Source: Cupriavidus numazuensis (GTDB taxonomy: Bacteria; Pseudomonadota; Gammaproteobacteria; Burkholderiales; Burkholderiaceae). From it: a stretch of 64,000 nt of DNA. Location: the NCBI RefSeq assembly GCF_905397435.1, contig NZ_CAJPVI010000011.1:62001-126000 (forward strand). The letters are read 5' to 3'. Below are positions 27,816 through 36,645 of this stretch, one piece after another. A program made the position numbers and the translations under genes. How positions within the stretch are numbered: the first letter of the stretch is position 1; each line of letters begins with the position of its first letter. Under the pieces are notes generated by a model. It did no database searches. It saw only the letters and a program-made list of their open reading frames with translations, and was not told where the DNA came from.

Positions 27816-29129
27816 TTATTTCGATCGGTTGGCTGCCACGGCGACCGCGGCGATCATGGCGGGCACGATGCCCGCCATGAAGATGGCGCCCGGGCTCCAG
27901 TTCCAGGCCAGCAGCATGCCGCCCAGCACCGGTCCGCTGATGGAGCCGATACGGCCGATGCCAACCGCGCAGCCCACGCCGGTGGCGCGCATGTGCGTGG
28001 GATAGAACTCCGCCGCCAGTGCGTTGAAGCCGGCCTGCGCGCCCTGCACCACCGCGCCGATCGCGAAGCTAGCCGCTACGACCAGCGCGTAGTCTTCCGG
28101 CCAGGTGCCGAGCACCAGCATCAGCGCCGCGCAGGCCAGCAATTCGCACAACAGCACACGGCGCGCGCCGAGCCGGTTCATCAGTGCGCCCTGCACCACG
28201 GAGCTGAGCACGCCGCCCACGCTGAAGGCGGAGATCGCGGCAATCCCGGCGGAGGCAGGCTGGTGCGCGCCGAGCAGCACGGCCGGCATCCAGCTCACGA
28301 TGAAATACAGCACCACCAGATTGAGGAAGTACGGAATCCAGAGCAGCACCGTGCCGAGCGCGCGCCCTTCGGTGAACAGCAGCCGAATCGGTACGCCGGT
28401 CGTACGCGCCGTGGTGTCGGCGCTGCGATAGCGTTCATCGCCGCGCAGCTCCGGCGCGATGCGCCGCATGATGTGCGCCAGCTGCTTCATGTCGCGCCCC
28501 CGTGCCAGCAGGAAGCGCGCCGATTCCGGCATGACCAGCGCAATGAGCACGGCCACCGCGAGCGGCAGCACGCCGCCCACGATAAATACCGACTGCCAGC
28601 CCGCACGGGGCAGCAGCGCCGCGGATACCACGCCGCCCAGCACGGCGCCGAGCGGCATGCCGCACATCAGCGTGGTCACCGTCGTGCGCGCATAGCGCTG
28701 CGGCGCGTACTCGGAGGCCAGTGCGATCGCATTGGGCAGCGCGCCACCCAGGCCCACGCCAGTCAGCAGCCGCAGCACGAACAGTTGCTCCAGCGTGGTG
28801 ACGTGGGCGGTGGCGAGCGACAGGCTGCCGAACAGCACGCACGAGAACACGATCATCGTCTTGCGGCCGTAGCGGTCGGCAAGCGGCCCGAGCGTGACGG
28901 CGCCCAGCAGCATGCCGATCAGGCCCGCGCTGAATGCGGGCCCGAACGACTTGACCGGTACGCCCAGGCTGGCGGCGATCGACGGCGCCAGCATGCCGAT
29001 GGTCTGCGTGTCGAAGCCGTCGAGCACCGCCACGAGAATGCACAGGCCGATGGCAATGCATTGGAAACGTCCGAGCGGACGCGCGTCGATGACGTCCTGA
29101 ACCAGTAGGGGCTGTCCCTGCGCAATCAT
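27816..29129 (-). CDS. MFS aromatic acid transporter (AAHS family)
   Basis: A 437-residue, 12-helix carrier. DGFDTQTIG at 37-45 is the AAHS charge motif, and GPLADRYGRK is the MFS loop A motif. Half-way PIRLLFTEGRALGTVLLW begins the second bundle, and the tail SGPVLGGMLLAW is conserved. It should import the aromatic substrate of the operon across the inner membrane. The ATG at 29129 has GGAGACAACATC; a frame upstream to 29264 lacks support. The VOC dioxygenase lies 55 bases upstream and the porin 58 bases downstream. Confidence 0.88.
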   Translation of the reverse strand: MIAQGQPLLVQDVIDARPLGRFQCIAIGLCILVAVLDGFDTQTIGMLAPSIAASLGVPVKSFGPAFSAGLIGMLLGAVTLGPLADRYGRKTMIVFSCVLFGSLSLATAHVTTLEQLFVLRLLTGVGLGGALPNAIALASEYAPQRYARTTVTTLMCGMPLGAVLGGVVSAALLPRAGWQSVFIVGGVLPLAVAVLIALVMPESARFLLARGRDMKQLAHIMRRIAPELRGDERYRSADTTARTTGVPIRLLFTEGRALGTVLLWIPYFLNLVVLYFIVSWMPAVLLGAHQPASAGIAAISAFSVGGVLSSVVQGALMNRLGARRVLLCELLACAALMLVLGTWPEDYALVVAASFAIGAVVQGAQAGFNALAAEFYPTHMRATGVGCAVGIGRIGSISGPVLGGMLLAWNWSPGAIFMAGIVPAMIAAVAVAANRSK

Positions 29130-29184
29130 GATGTTGTCTCCGGTATTGCGGGGGGTGTCCCCTCTCTGCGTGATGGCGGTCTGA

Positions 29185-30033
29185 TCAGGTGCGGATCCAG
29201 CCGCGTCCCCAGGAATTGAGCGTGTATTCCTCGTGTGGCCAGACGCCCGGCGTCTTGTCGGCACCCACCTGCTCGAGTTCGGCTGACAGTTCCACGCGGT
29301 TGCCGTCTGGGTCGGTCACCATGAAGAACAGGTTGTTGCCGGGGCCATGTCGCCCCGGCCCGAAGAAGATGCCGCGGCGCACGCGTGCGAAACGGTCGGC
29401 CCAGTCGCGGATGTCGTTCCAGCAGGTGGTCTCGTAGCAGTGGTGATCCCACACGTTGTTCGAGCCCTGGAAGAACGCAAGCGAGTGATGCTCGTCGTCC
29501 GAGCGCAGAAAGCACGTGGCCACGGCGCCGTCGTCCGCCACCACCTCATCCGAGATCGTGAAGCCGATGCGATTGACATAGAAATCCACCACCGCAGCAA
29601 GATCGGTCGTCTGGAACACCGTGTGCTGCAGCCGTGCGGCCATGCTGTCGGGCTCGCGGCGCGTACGCGGCACGCCGAACAGCAGGCGGCGGCCTTGCGG
29701 GTCGGTCACGGTGAAAGCGCCGGAGCGGAAGAAGACCTCACCTGCCGCGCCGGCGTCCTGCACGATATCGCCAAGCCTTGCGCGCAGTGCGGCGAGCTCT
29801 TCGGCGGAACGCGCCGCATAGGCGGCCATCGCCAGTGTGCCCGCCTCACCGGCCTGGCCTGAGTGGATGACCACCGCACGTTCGCCGCCGGCCAGCGCCA
29901 GAAGGCCATCGGGTGCCGTTGCCGGCCGCAGTTCGAACAGGTCCTCGTAGAACGCGGCCAATACTTGCGGCGCACTGCTGCGGAGATGAAGGTGATGCAG
30001 CCGGAGTGGCGTGCTGGTCTGTAGCGTAGTCAT
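29185..30033 (-). CDS. Extradiol ring-cleavage dioxygenase (VOC fold)
   Basis: A 282-residue catechol 2,3-dioxygenase-like enzyme with two vicinal-oxygen-chelate modules (about 10-125 and 135-255). The likely iron ligands are His137 (LQHTVFQTTD), His198 (VWDHHCYETTCWND) and Glu248 (GNRVELSAELE). The H-H-E spacings of 61 and 50 residues nearly equal those of catechol 2,3-dioxygenase, which supports an active Fe(II) enzyme. It would open the ring of the dihydroxy product made by the flavin hydroxylase. GAGGG lies before the ATG; it follows the hydroxylase by 15 bases. Confidence 0.85.
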   Translation of the reverse strand: MTTLQTSTPLRLHHLHLRSSAPQVLAAFYEDLFELRPATAPDGLLALAGGERAVVIHSGQAGEAGTLAMAAYAARSAEELAALRARLGDIVQDAGAAGEVFFRSGAFTVTDPQGRRLLFGVPRTRREPDSMAARLQHTVFQTTDLAAVVDFYVNRIGFTISDEVVADDGAVATCFLRSDDEHHSLAFFQGSNNVWDHHCYETTCWNDIRDWADRFARVRRGIFFGPGRHGPGNNLFFMVTDPDGNRVELSAELEQVGADKTPGVWPHEEYTLNSWGRGWIRT

Positions 30034-30048
30034 CTTGACCCTCAGGGG

Positions 30049-31731
30049 TTAGCGGTTCAGTGCGGCACGGGGCAGCGCAAGCGCTTCACCAGCCTTGTCG
30101 TGGGCGGCGAGATCCATGCCGAGCCGCGCGCTGAATGCGGCAGCCCAGGCCTCGGCGTCGTCGCGGCCGAATACGCCGGCGACACAGCGGTCCGGCCGTA
30201 CGACCACCACCTTGCCGGCGAGCGCACCCAGCGTCTTCGGCATCGACTCGGCCGGGAGCGCCACCGGGATATAGCCGCGCTCCCGGGCCCTCCGCACGGC
30301 CTGCGGATCCATGGCCGACAGCAGCACGACGCGCCGCGTCCCGAGCCTGCGCCACATCGCCCGTGCCACGTCGTTCAGGTCAGCGTCGGCCACCATGGCT
30401 TCGGCACCGATCGCGATATGGGAAAAGCCGTGGCCGGTGATTTCGTCGAGCGGCACGCTCCTGTCGTCGGCGGTTCGTACGGTCGGCTGCGGCAGCATGG
30501 TCCCGACCAGGTCTACGGTATCGGCCTGGCTGGTCACGAGCAGACCGTCGTGAAAGCGCGGTTTGGGCTTGAACTTCATCTGCAGGAAGTAGTCGCGCAC
30601 CGGCGGCACCAGCGCCGTGGCACGGAAGAACGCGGTCCAGGCCCACGCCACGAGGCGATTGCGCGGCGCCATCACCATGCCGAGGTTCAGCGCCAGGCGG
30701 ATCAGTGCCCAGGCATGATCGCGACGCTCGGCCTCATAGGAATCGAGCGCGGCCGGCGACAACTTGCGATGCAGCACCGCTGCGAGCTTCCAGCCGAGGT
30801 TGTGCGCATCGCGCACGCCGCTGTTCATGCCCTGCCCTGCATACGGAGGCGTCAGATGCGCTGCATCGCCGGCCAGGAAGACGCGTCCCACGCGCCAGCG
30901 GTCCGCCACGCGTGCATGGAAGGTGTACACGGTCTTGCGTACCACCTGCGCGGGACGGTCACCCAGGAACGGGCGCAGCAGTTCAGCGATCCGCTCGGGC
31001 CGCAGGATGTCCTCGTCGGTCTCGCGCGGCTTGAGCAGAAACTCGAAGCGGCGCGTGTGGTGTGGCCCGGGCACTTCGACGATGGGCCGCGCCGGGTCGC
31101 AGTAGGCACGCGTCTGCCAGAACGGGTCAGCGTCGTTCTCGGTATCGACCACGAGCCAGCGCGCCTTGAACGACGAGCCCACCAGCGTCGCGCCGATGGA
31201 CTGCCGCACGAAGCTGCGGCCGCCGTCGGTACCGACGGCATAGGCCGCTTCGACAAGGACTGTGCCCTCTGGTCCTTCCAGCACTGCGTGCACGCCCTGC
31301 TCGTCCTGCGCCAGCGACTGCAGCGCATGCTCGAACAGCACGCGCACCGACGCATGCCGCCGTAGCCCTTCGCGAAGCGTGGCTTCGAACAGCGGCTGGC
31401 GAAAGGCATTGCGTCGCGGATAGCCATACTCGCTTGCGGTCGGTTCCACTTTCGCAAAGCAGCGCCCGCCGGGCCGCGTCAGGTAATGCACGCCATAGCC
31501 TGCGACCACGTCCTTGAGCACCGCATCGGCGAGACCGATGGCCTGCATCGTGCGCAGCGATTCGTCGTCGATGGACACCGCGCGTGGCTCCGACACCGTA
31601 CCGGGCTTGCGATCGATCAGGATCGTGTCGATGCCGTGCTGCCCGAGAATATTGGCCAGCGTCAGGCCCGTCGGACCGGCGCCGACCACGAGCACGGCGG
31701 CGGTGAGCGTTGGGGAATGGGAATGGGTCAT
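30049..31731 (-). CDS. FAD-dependent aromatic hydroxylase (MhpA-like)
   Basis: A 560-residue class A flavoprotein monooxygenase. It has the GxGxxG at 17-22 (VVGAGPTGLTLANIL), DG motif at 169-170 (AVGTDGGRSFVRQS) and GD motif at 288-289 (LAGDAAHLTPPYAGQGMNSG). A C-terminal thioredoxin-like domain follows from about 440. The N-terminal half is close in style to MhpA, which hydroxylates 3-(3-hydroxyphenyl)propionate, but a substrate cannot be read from the sequence. It uses NAD(P)H and O2 to hydroxylate a phenolic acid. The ATG at 31731 has AAGGAGAGAGCC; a frame to 31767 adds twelve unsupported residues. Confidence 0.88.
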   Translation of the reverse strand: MTHSHSPTLTAAVLVVGAGPTGLTLANILGQHGIDTILIDRKPGTVSEPRAVSIDDESLRTMQAIGLADAVLKDVVAGYGVHYLTRPGGRCFAKVEPTASEYGYPRRNAFRQPLFEATLREGLRRHASVRVLFEHALQSLAQDEQGVHAVLEGPEGTVLVEAAYAVGTDGGRSFVRQSIGATLVGSSFKARWLVVDTENDADPFWQTRAYCDPARPIVEVPGPHHTRRFEFLLKPRETDEDILRPERIAELLRPFLGDRPAQVVRKTVYTFHARVADRWRVGRVFLAGDAAHLTPPYAGQGMNSGVRDAHNLGWKLAAVLHRKLSPAALDSYEAERRDHAWALIRLALNLGMVMAPRNRLVAWAWTAFFRATALVPPVRDYFLQMKFKPKPRFHDGLLVTSQADTVDLVGTMLPQPTVRTADDRSVPLDEITGHGFSHIAIGAEAMVADADLNDVARAMWRRLGTRRVVLLSAMDPQAVRRARERGYIPVALPAESMPKTLGALAGKVVVVRPDRCVAGVFGRDDAEAWAAAFSARLGMDLAAHDKAGEALALPRAALNR

Positions 31732-31772
31732 GGCTCTCTCCTTACCCGGCAATCCGGTACGCAACACACGGC

Positions 31773-32621
31773 TTACTCATCCCGAATCCCGTTGCGCAGG
31801 ATGCCGATGCCGGAGATCTCCACCTCGACGGTGTCGCCGGGACGCATCCACAGCGGCGGATTGCGGAACGCGCCGACGCCTCCGGTGGTGCCGGTGATGA
31901 TCACGTCGCCCGGACGTAGTTCAGTGAAGGTGGAGCAATAGGCAATGACGTCGCCGACGCTGAAGATCAGGTCGTCGGTGCGCGCCTGTTGCACGACCTC
32001 GCCATTGAGGCGCGTCGTCAGCGTCAGTTGCGACGGATCGGGAATCTCGTCGGTGGTCACGAGCCACGGGCCGAAGGCGCCTGTCTGCGGGAAGTTCTTG
32101 CCCGGCGTGAACTGGATGGTGTGCTTCTGCCAGTCGCGCACGCTGCCGTCGTTGTAGCAGGCGTAGCCGGCCACATGGCCAAGCGCATCTTCGGCACGCA
32201 CATGGCGCGCGGTCTTGCCGATGATCACCGCGAGTTCGCCTTCGAAATCCAGCTTCTGCGAGATGCGCGGGCGAATGATCGGCTGGCCGTGCGCCACCTG
32301 CGAATCGGCAAAGCGCGTGAAGAACATCGGGTACTGCGGCATCTCGCGGCCGGTCTCGCGCACATGGGACGCGTAGTTGATGCCGACGCACAGGATCTTG
32401 CCCGGGTCCGGAATCACCGGCAAGTACTCCACTTCGGCAAGTGCCAGCGTGGGCCGGGCCGTGGCAGCGATATCGGCGATACGGCCCAGCGTGCCGCGCG
32501 ACAGCGCGTCGTGAAGGCTGGCGCCGACAGTGGCTTGGTGTGGCTCAAGATCAACAATCTGGTCGCCGACGACTACGCCAAAGCCCTGGCGGCCACCGTG
32601 TGCAAAGCTGACGAGTTTCAT
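31773..32621 (-). CDS. Fumarylacetoacetate hydrolase (FAH) family protein
   Basis: A 282-residue FAH-superfamily enzyme. An N-terminal lid domain spans about 1-70, then KILCVGINYASHVRE, the metal site KLDFEGELAVIIGK (two Glu) and GYACYNDGSVRDWQ (Asp). Members hydrolyse acylpyruvates (fumarylpyruvate hydrolase) or hydrate 2-oxo acids after ring cleavage. It is first in the operon, 41 bases before the hydroxylase, and its ATG at 32621 has CCAGGAGATCCC. The strong palindrome at 32656-32680 sits 35 bases upstream. It most likely acts on the ring-cleavage product; the exact reaction is unknown. Confidence 0.85.
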   Translation of the reverse strand: MKLVSFAHGGRQGFGVVVGDQIVDLEPHQATVGASLHDALSRGTLGRIADIAATARPTLALAEVEYLPVIPDPGKILCVGINYASHVRETGREMPQYPMFFTRFADSQVAHGQPIIRPRISQKLDFEGELAVIIGKTARHVRAEDALGHVAGYACYNDGSVRDWQKHTIQFTPGKNFPQTGAFGPWLVTTDEIPDPSQLTLTTRLNGEVVQQARTDDLIFSVGDVIAYCSTFTELRPGDVIITGTTGGVGAFRNPPLWMRPGDTVEVEISGIGILRNGIRDE

Positions 32622-32655
32622 GGGATCTCCTGGGTGCTCGCGATCGGATGTCTGT

Positions 32656-32680
32656 ATTATTCGCATAATATGCGAATAAT
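32656..32680. promoter_or_regulatory. Perfect 25-bp palindromic operator for the IclR regulator
   Basis: ATTATTCGCAT (32656-32666) and ATGCGAATAAT (32670-32680) are exact inverted copies with AAT between. The core TTCGC-N7-GCGAA fits known IclR-family operators. It is 35 bases upstream of the FAH start and 103 before the IclR start, in a locally AT-rich divergent spacer. It probably overlaps the operon promoter, so repression or activation by the divergent IclR protein is inferred. Confidence 0.8.
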
Positions 32681-32783
32681 GCAGTTCACGTTTACCACTA
32701 AGTTCAGATGGCGGGAATCTTGCATTCATTCAGGGTGTGATTGGTGTTATGCTCGCGGCATCTGACATCGGAGCAAGGGTGGA

Positions 32784-33518
32784 ATGGCCACGGATCGGGC
32801 ACTTGGCGTGCTGACGCTGTTTTCGCTGGAGAAGCCGGTCTGGACGGCCGAGGAAGTAGCCGGTCGGCTGGAGGTGTCGATCAGCAGCGCGTATCGCTAC
32901 CTGTCGAACCTCATGGAACTGGGATTGGTGGCGACGGCTGGCGCCGGCCGGTATGTGCTCGGGCCGGCCATCATCCAACTGGATCGGCAGATTCAGCTGA
33001 CGGACCCGATGCTGCAGCAGGCGCGGCCGATCATGGAGGAACTGATCGTCTACGCGCCGCCCGGCTCGGTCATGCTGCTTTGCCGCGCGTTTGGCGACTC
33101 AGTCCTGTGCGTACACCAGGTACTCAACCAGGGGCCGCAAGCCGTGGTGAGCTATGAGCGCGGCCGCCCCATGATCATGTTTCGTGGCGCGACATCGCGC
33201 GTCATTCTTGCGTTTCAGCAAACACGCGCGCTGCAGGCCATGTATGCCAGGCACGCTGCCGAGATCGGGGCTGCAGGCCTGGGCGAAGACTGGGCGACAT
33301 TCCGCCAGACGCTCACGCGCATTCGCAGGCAAGGCCATGCGGTCTCATACGGAGAGATTGATCCCGGGCGGGTCGGCATTGCGGCGCCCATCCTCAATGA
33401 AGACGGGCGGGCGGTGGGAAGCCTCAGCTTCGTTGTCGCACAGTCAGAGATTGACGAGCGCGGCGTAAACCGGCTGGTTCATTTGCTTGCGCCGGCTGCA
33501 GCGGAAATCCGCGGATAG
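32784..33518 (+). CDS. IclR-family regulator of the aromatic operon
   Basis: A 244-residue regulator. The N-terminal winged helix-turn-helix (ALGVLTLFSLEKPVWTAEEV, then LEVSISSAYRYLSNLMELGLV) covers about 5-65. A C-terminal GAF-like effector domain (about 75-240) contains GSVMLLCRAFGDSVLCVHQV and GHAVSYGEIDPGRVGIAAP, the typical IclR ligand pocket. Its arrangement, divergent from the seven-gene operon and sharing a perfect palindrome, makes it the operon's controller. The aromatic effector is not known. The ATG at 32784 follows GCAAGGGTGGA. Confidence 0.9.
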   Translation: MATDRALGVLTLFSLEKPVWTAEEVAGRLEVSISSAYRYLSNLMELGLVATAGAGRYVLGPAIIQLDRQIQLTDPMLQQARPIMEELIVYAPPGSVMLLCRAFGDSVLCVHQVLNQGPQAVVSYERGRPMIMFRGATSRVILAFQQTRALQAMYARHAAEIGAAGLGEDWATFRQTLTRIRRQGHAVSYGEIDPGRVGIAAPILNEDGRAVGSLSFVVAQSEIDERGVNRLVHLLAPAAAEIRG

Positions 33519-33575
33519 CCGGGTACGAGATCAAGCCATCGATGCCGGTTGCGCACGCACGAGCATCCGGGTCCA

Positions 33576-34454
33576 CTACTCGTTGACGCTCCCGACGGCG
33601 TCCAGCAACGCGCGCACCTTGGGCGGCATCAGCCGGCGCGCGGGAGTCAGTGCATAGATCCTGGACGGCGTTGAAGTGAACGAGGGCAGGACCCGCACGA
33701 GTTCACCGCGCCGGAGATAGGTTTCGACAAAGCTCGACGCACAGCGGGCAACGCCCAGCCCGTCGATCGCGGCGCGCGCACGCATCTCTCCATTGGAGGT
33801 CCGCATGCGTGGCTGCACGCACACGCGCTCCACCTCTTTGCCGTCCTTGCAAAACTCCCAGAACTGGTCGTCGGGTTCCGCGATAGCGGGCCATGCTTCA
33901 AGATCCTGTGGCCACTCGGGAAATCCACGCGCCTTGCACAGTGCCGCGGATGCATAGAAGGCACGGTCCATTGCCACCACCCGCCTGCTCACCATGGAAC
34001 TGCCCGGCAATTGCGTGGTGGTCCTGACGAAGGCCACGTCGTACCCTTGTTCAACCAGGTCTGGCACCACGCGCGACTCGTCGATCTCGACGCGAAGGTC
34101 CGGGTACTTTCTGAGCAGTTCCGCGAGTGCCGGGGACAGGTGCAGCCATCCGCTCTCATAGGGGGCGCTGATCCGCAACGTCCCCCTGACTTCCGGCGTC
34201 GTCGATTTCGCATCGGCGGCCACGTCGCGCAGCGCCGACAGCAGTGGCGATGAACGTGCATAGAGGACTTCGCCGGCTTCGGTCACGCGCACGCGTCGCG
34301 TGGTTCGCTCCAGCAGCCGAACGCCGATCTGGCGTTCAAGCCGTGTCACGGATGCGCTGACCGAGGACTTCGGCAGGCCAGCCTTGCTGCCTGCCGCCGT
34401 GAAGCTGCCGGCTTCCACGACCCGGCAGAAGTTTTCCCAGTCGCGCCAGTCCAT
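33576..34454 (-). CDS. LysR-family regulator
   Basis: A 292-residue LysR protein. HTH residues 1-60 start DWRDWENFCRVVEAGSFTAA, then LPKSSVSASVTRLERQIGVR. The effector domain contains GTLRISAPYESGWLHLSP and a DLRVEIDESRVVPDLVEQGY stretch, the CrgA-like type. I chose the ATG at 34454 (with GGAAGACGCC); three upstream ATGs in frame add only low-complexity residues. It is convergent with the IclR gene. Its target is unclear, as the next gene upstream (MarR) points the same way. A 12-bp palindrome TCGCTCGAGCGA lies at 34592-34603. Confidence 0.87.
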   Translation of the reverse strand: MDWRDWENFCRVVEAGSFTAAGSKAGLPKSSVSASVTRLERQIGVRLLERTTRRVRVTEAGEVLYARSSPLLSALRDVAADAKSTTPEVRGTLRISAPYESGWLHLSPALAELLRKYPDLRVEIDESRVVPDLVEQGYDVAFVRTTTQLPGSSMVSRRVVAMDRAFYASAALCKARGFPEWPQDLEAWPAIAEPDDQFWEFCKDGKEVERVCVQPRMRTSNGEMRARAAIDGLGVARCASSFVETYLRRGELVRVLPSFTSTPSRIYALTPARRLMPPKVRALLDAVGSVNE

Positions 34455-34591
34455 GGCGTCTTCCGAATCTTCGGGTGTCATGCTCATTCCATCCGTCGTC
34501 GCCACATTGCTGCTGACGCCGAACGGCATGGGGCGCATCCAGCTGCCGGCCGGCGCGGCAAGCAGAAGCGCAGAACGATCCACCACTTCTT

Positions 34592-34603
34592 TCGCTCGAG
34601 CGA
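34592..34603. promoter_or_regulatory. 12-bp palindrome upstream of the LysR gene
   Basis: TCGCTCGAGCGA is a perfect palindrome in the 220-base gap between the LysR start and the MarR stop, 138 bases upstream of the LysR ATG. It could be a regulator site but has no independent support. The gap also holds an 8-bp hairpin (TGCGTGCC at 34633-34640 with GGCACGCA at 34649-34656) just past the marR stop, without a T-run. Confidence 0.4.
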
Positions 34604-34674
34604 GCGACCATCCGTCACTACCTGCCCGCCCCTGCGTGCCGCTTGCCGGGCACGCAGTTAAACCTGTTGCTACT

Positions 34675-35133
34675 TCACTGCTGGCCTGCTTCCGTCAGGT
34701 ACCGGAGCGATCTTTCCTCCAGCAGGCGCAAGACCCGCGTAGCGGCCTCGATATCCTCCTGGGGAACATCGCCGAGCAGTTCCACACGCAGTGCTGAGGC
34801 GACCTTCTCCAGACGATCGGCGAGCTGGCGTCCCTTGCGGGTCAGTTTCACGACCTTGATGCGGCGGTCCGTCGGGGCATCATGCCGGTCCAGCAGCCCC
34901 GCAGCCTCGCCCTGGTCCAACAGACGGACAATCGCGGCCGGGTTGACACCGACCTCATCGGCCAGCATCTTCTGGTGCACATCCGCACGGCGGTGGGTCA
35001 GCACGATCACCACGGCCAGGGACATGGTCAGGCTTTCGTCCGCCATGACCGTTGCCGCAGCCTGGGTCCAGGCGCGCCTGGCGGGCTGGATCGCTGCGGT
35101 GAAGGCATGCAAGGTGCTTTCGATGGCATCCAT
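34675..35133 (-). CDS. MarR-family regulator of the efflux operon
   Basis: A 152-residue MarR-type repressor. The winged helix spans about 40-115: VHQKMLADEVGVNPAAIVRL, then LDQGEAAGLLDRHDAPTDRR. The last stretch is the wing motif D-x-R. Dimerisation helices are at both ends. MarR proteins repress drug or aromatic acid efflux and release DNA on binding phenolic ligands. The 22-bp sequence at 35201-35222, 68 bases upstream, recurs before the efflux operon at 39724-39745. This strongly suggests it controls both. It lies directly downstream of that operon on the same strand, separated by 105 bases. Confidence 0.88.
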   Translation of the reverse strand: MDAIESTLHAFTAAIQPARRAWTQAAATVMADESLTMSLAVVIVLTHRRADVHQKMLADEVGVNPAAIVRLLDQGEAAGLLDRHDAPTDRRIKVVKLTRKGRQLADRLEKVASALRVELLGDVPQEDIEAATRVLRLLEERSLRYLTEAGQQ

Positions 35134-35200
35134 GGCTGAGTCGCCCTAGGGGCTCCGGTTGCTACGTTAAAAAGGATGCCTCAATCCTACTGCTATTTCA

Positions 35201-35222
35201 GTGATTTATCAACGATTGATTT
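35201..35222. promoter_or_regulatory. MarR-type operator, copy 1 (before marR)
   Basis: The site begins GTGATTTATCAACGATTG and ends GATTT. Its core ATCAA-CGA-TTGAT (35208-35220) is a perfect inverted repeat. It is identical at 20 of 22 bases to the site at 39724-39745, in the same orientation, in the upstream region of the MarR gene. Such a shared AT-rich sequence in two regulatory gaps more than 4 kb apart is unlikely by chance. Confidence 0.8.
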
Positions 35223-35238
35223 TTATATCATTTCACCG

Positions 35239-36645
35239 TCAAGACCCTGCACGTTCCCAGCCGCCGCCGAGCGCGAGAAAAATCCTGACCCTGTCGGCGG
35301 CAAGCGTCGCATCGGAGGCTGCCAGCGCGCCCTGTGCAATGGCAAGCGCGCGCTCCGTATCGAGACGTTCCAGGCTGGACACCGTACCGCCCGCCGCCAG
35401 CCGTTGCTGCAGCCGCGCGGCTGCCAGGCTTGCATCTCGCGCCTGGCGCAGCCGGTCATTCTCCTCGATATGACGTACGTAGAGCGTCAGTGCGCTTTCC
35501 GTTTCGCGCAGTGCATTGAGCACGCTTCCGTCGAACTGCGCGAGTGCGGCGCGGGCGGCGGCGCCTGCTTCGTCGATGCGGGCCCTGGCCACTTTCTGAT
35601 TCGGGAATGTCCACGAGATCACCGGGCCCAGGCCGTATTGGAACGCGGAGCCGCTGAACGGCTCGCCGCCAGTGCGGAACGTTGTGCCGATACTTGCCGC
35701 TAGCGTGACGGTCGGATACAAGCCGGCCGTCTCCACGCCGATCCGTGCTGTCGCGGCTGCAAGCTCGCGCTCTGCACGCCGGAGATCCGGCCGCCGCCGG
35801 AGCATGCCCGCGGCATCCCCAACCGGCAGCGGCTGGGCAAGCGCGGGAATCGTCTCGCATTGGCCCAGGACCTGCGGAAAGTCGGTGGGGGCATGTCCCG
35901 TCAGGACCGCAAGGCTGTAGAGCGCCGTCCGGCGCGCGCCTTCGAGTGGCGGGACCACAGCCTCGAGTTGTGCAAGCAGCGCCTGGGAGCGCAAGGTGTC
36001 ACGGCTCGAATAGATGCCTGCCGACGCGCCCCTGGCAGTCAGCGTCAGGCTTTGCCGCTGCAATGCCACCGACTCTCGCGCCACCTTCAGGCGCGCGCCG
36101 GCTGAGCAGGCGTCTGTATATGCGCCGACGACACCTGCGGCAACCGTAACCTGCGCAAGTTCGTACGCGGCCTGGCGCGCGAGCGCGCTGGCTTCCGCAG
36201 ACTCCAGCGTGCGACGGATGCGGCCGGCCACGTCCACCTCGTAGGCAATGCCCAGGCCCGCGCTGACCACACCATGCGTTCCGGCGGGCCGGCTGATCCC
36301 CAATGTGGATGCCTGGCCAACTGATACGCCAGCTTCGACAACCGGTTGCACGCCGTAGGTGGCATGCACTTCGTCCACCTCCGCCCGCGCGCGCTCCAGA
36401 TTCGCGAGCGCGACGCGCAGGTCCGTATTGATGCGCAGCGCTTGCGCTACCAAGGCATCGAGCTGCGCGTCGTCATACAGACGCCACCATTGGGGCGGCA
36501 AGGGATCGGAGGAAAGCGCCGCGGAACCGGCGGCCTCGAACGCATCCGTGTGAACCGCAGGCCCTGGCGGCGGCACATAGTCGGGGCCGACAGCTGTGCA
36601 GGCGGACAATGCGGCTGCAAGCACAGCCACGTATGCGGCCCTCAT
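35239..36645 (-). CDS. NodT-type outer-membrane efflux lipoprotein
   Basis: A 468-residue TolC-like factor. The lipobox LSAC places the acylated cysteine at residue 16, after AYVAVLAAALSAC. Two outer-membrane efflux repeats follow (about 55-240 and 255-455), with WRLYDDAQLDALVAQALRIN and the characteristic RRRPDLRRAERELAAATARI. It should form the trimeric outer channel of the efflux complex encoded upstream. It overlaps the membrane fusion gene by 4 bases (ATGA), the tightest evidence of co-translation. Last gene of the efflux operon. Confidence 0.9.
   Translation of the reverse strand: MRAAYVAVLAAALSACTAVGPDYVPPPGPAVHTDAFEAAGSAALSSDPLPPQWWRLYDDAQLDALVAQALRINTDLRVALANLERARAEVDEVHATYGVQPVVEAGVSVGQASTLGISRPAGTHGVVSAGLGIAYEVDVAGRIRRTLESAEASALARQAAYELAQVTVAAGVVGAYTDACSAGARLKVARESVALQRQSLTLTARGASAGIYSSRDTLRSQALLAQLEAVVPPLEGARRTALYSLAVLTGHAPTDFPQVLGQCETIPALAQPLPVGDAAGMLRRRPDLRRAERELAAATARIGVETAGLYPTVTLAASIGTTFRTGGEPFSGSAFQYGLGPVISWTFPNQKVARARIDEAGAAARAALAQFDGSVLNALRETESALTLYVRHIEENDRLRQARDASLAAARLQQRLAAGGTVSSLERLDTERALAIAQGALAASDATLAADRVRIFLALGGGWERAGS

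Noticed and set aside
34633..34656. Intrinsic terminator after marR
   Set aside because: An 8-bp stem without a T-run; the orientation gives no support.
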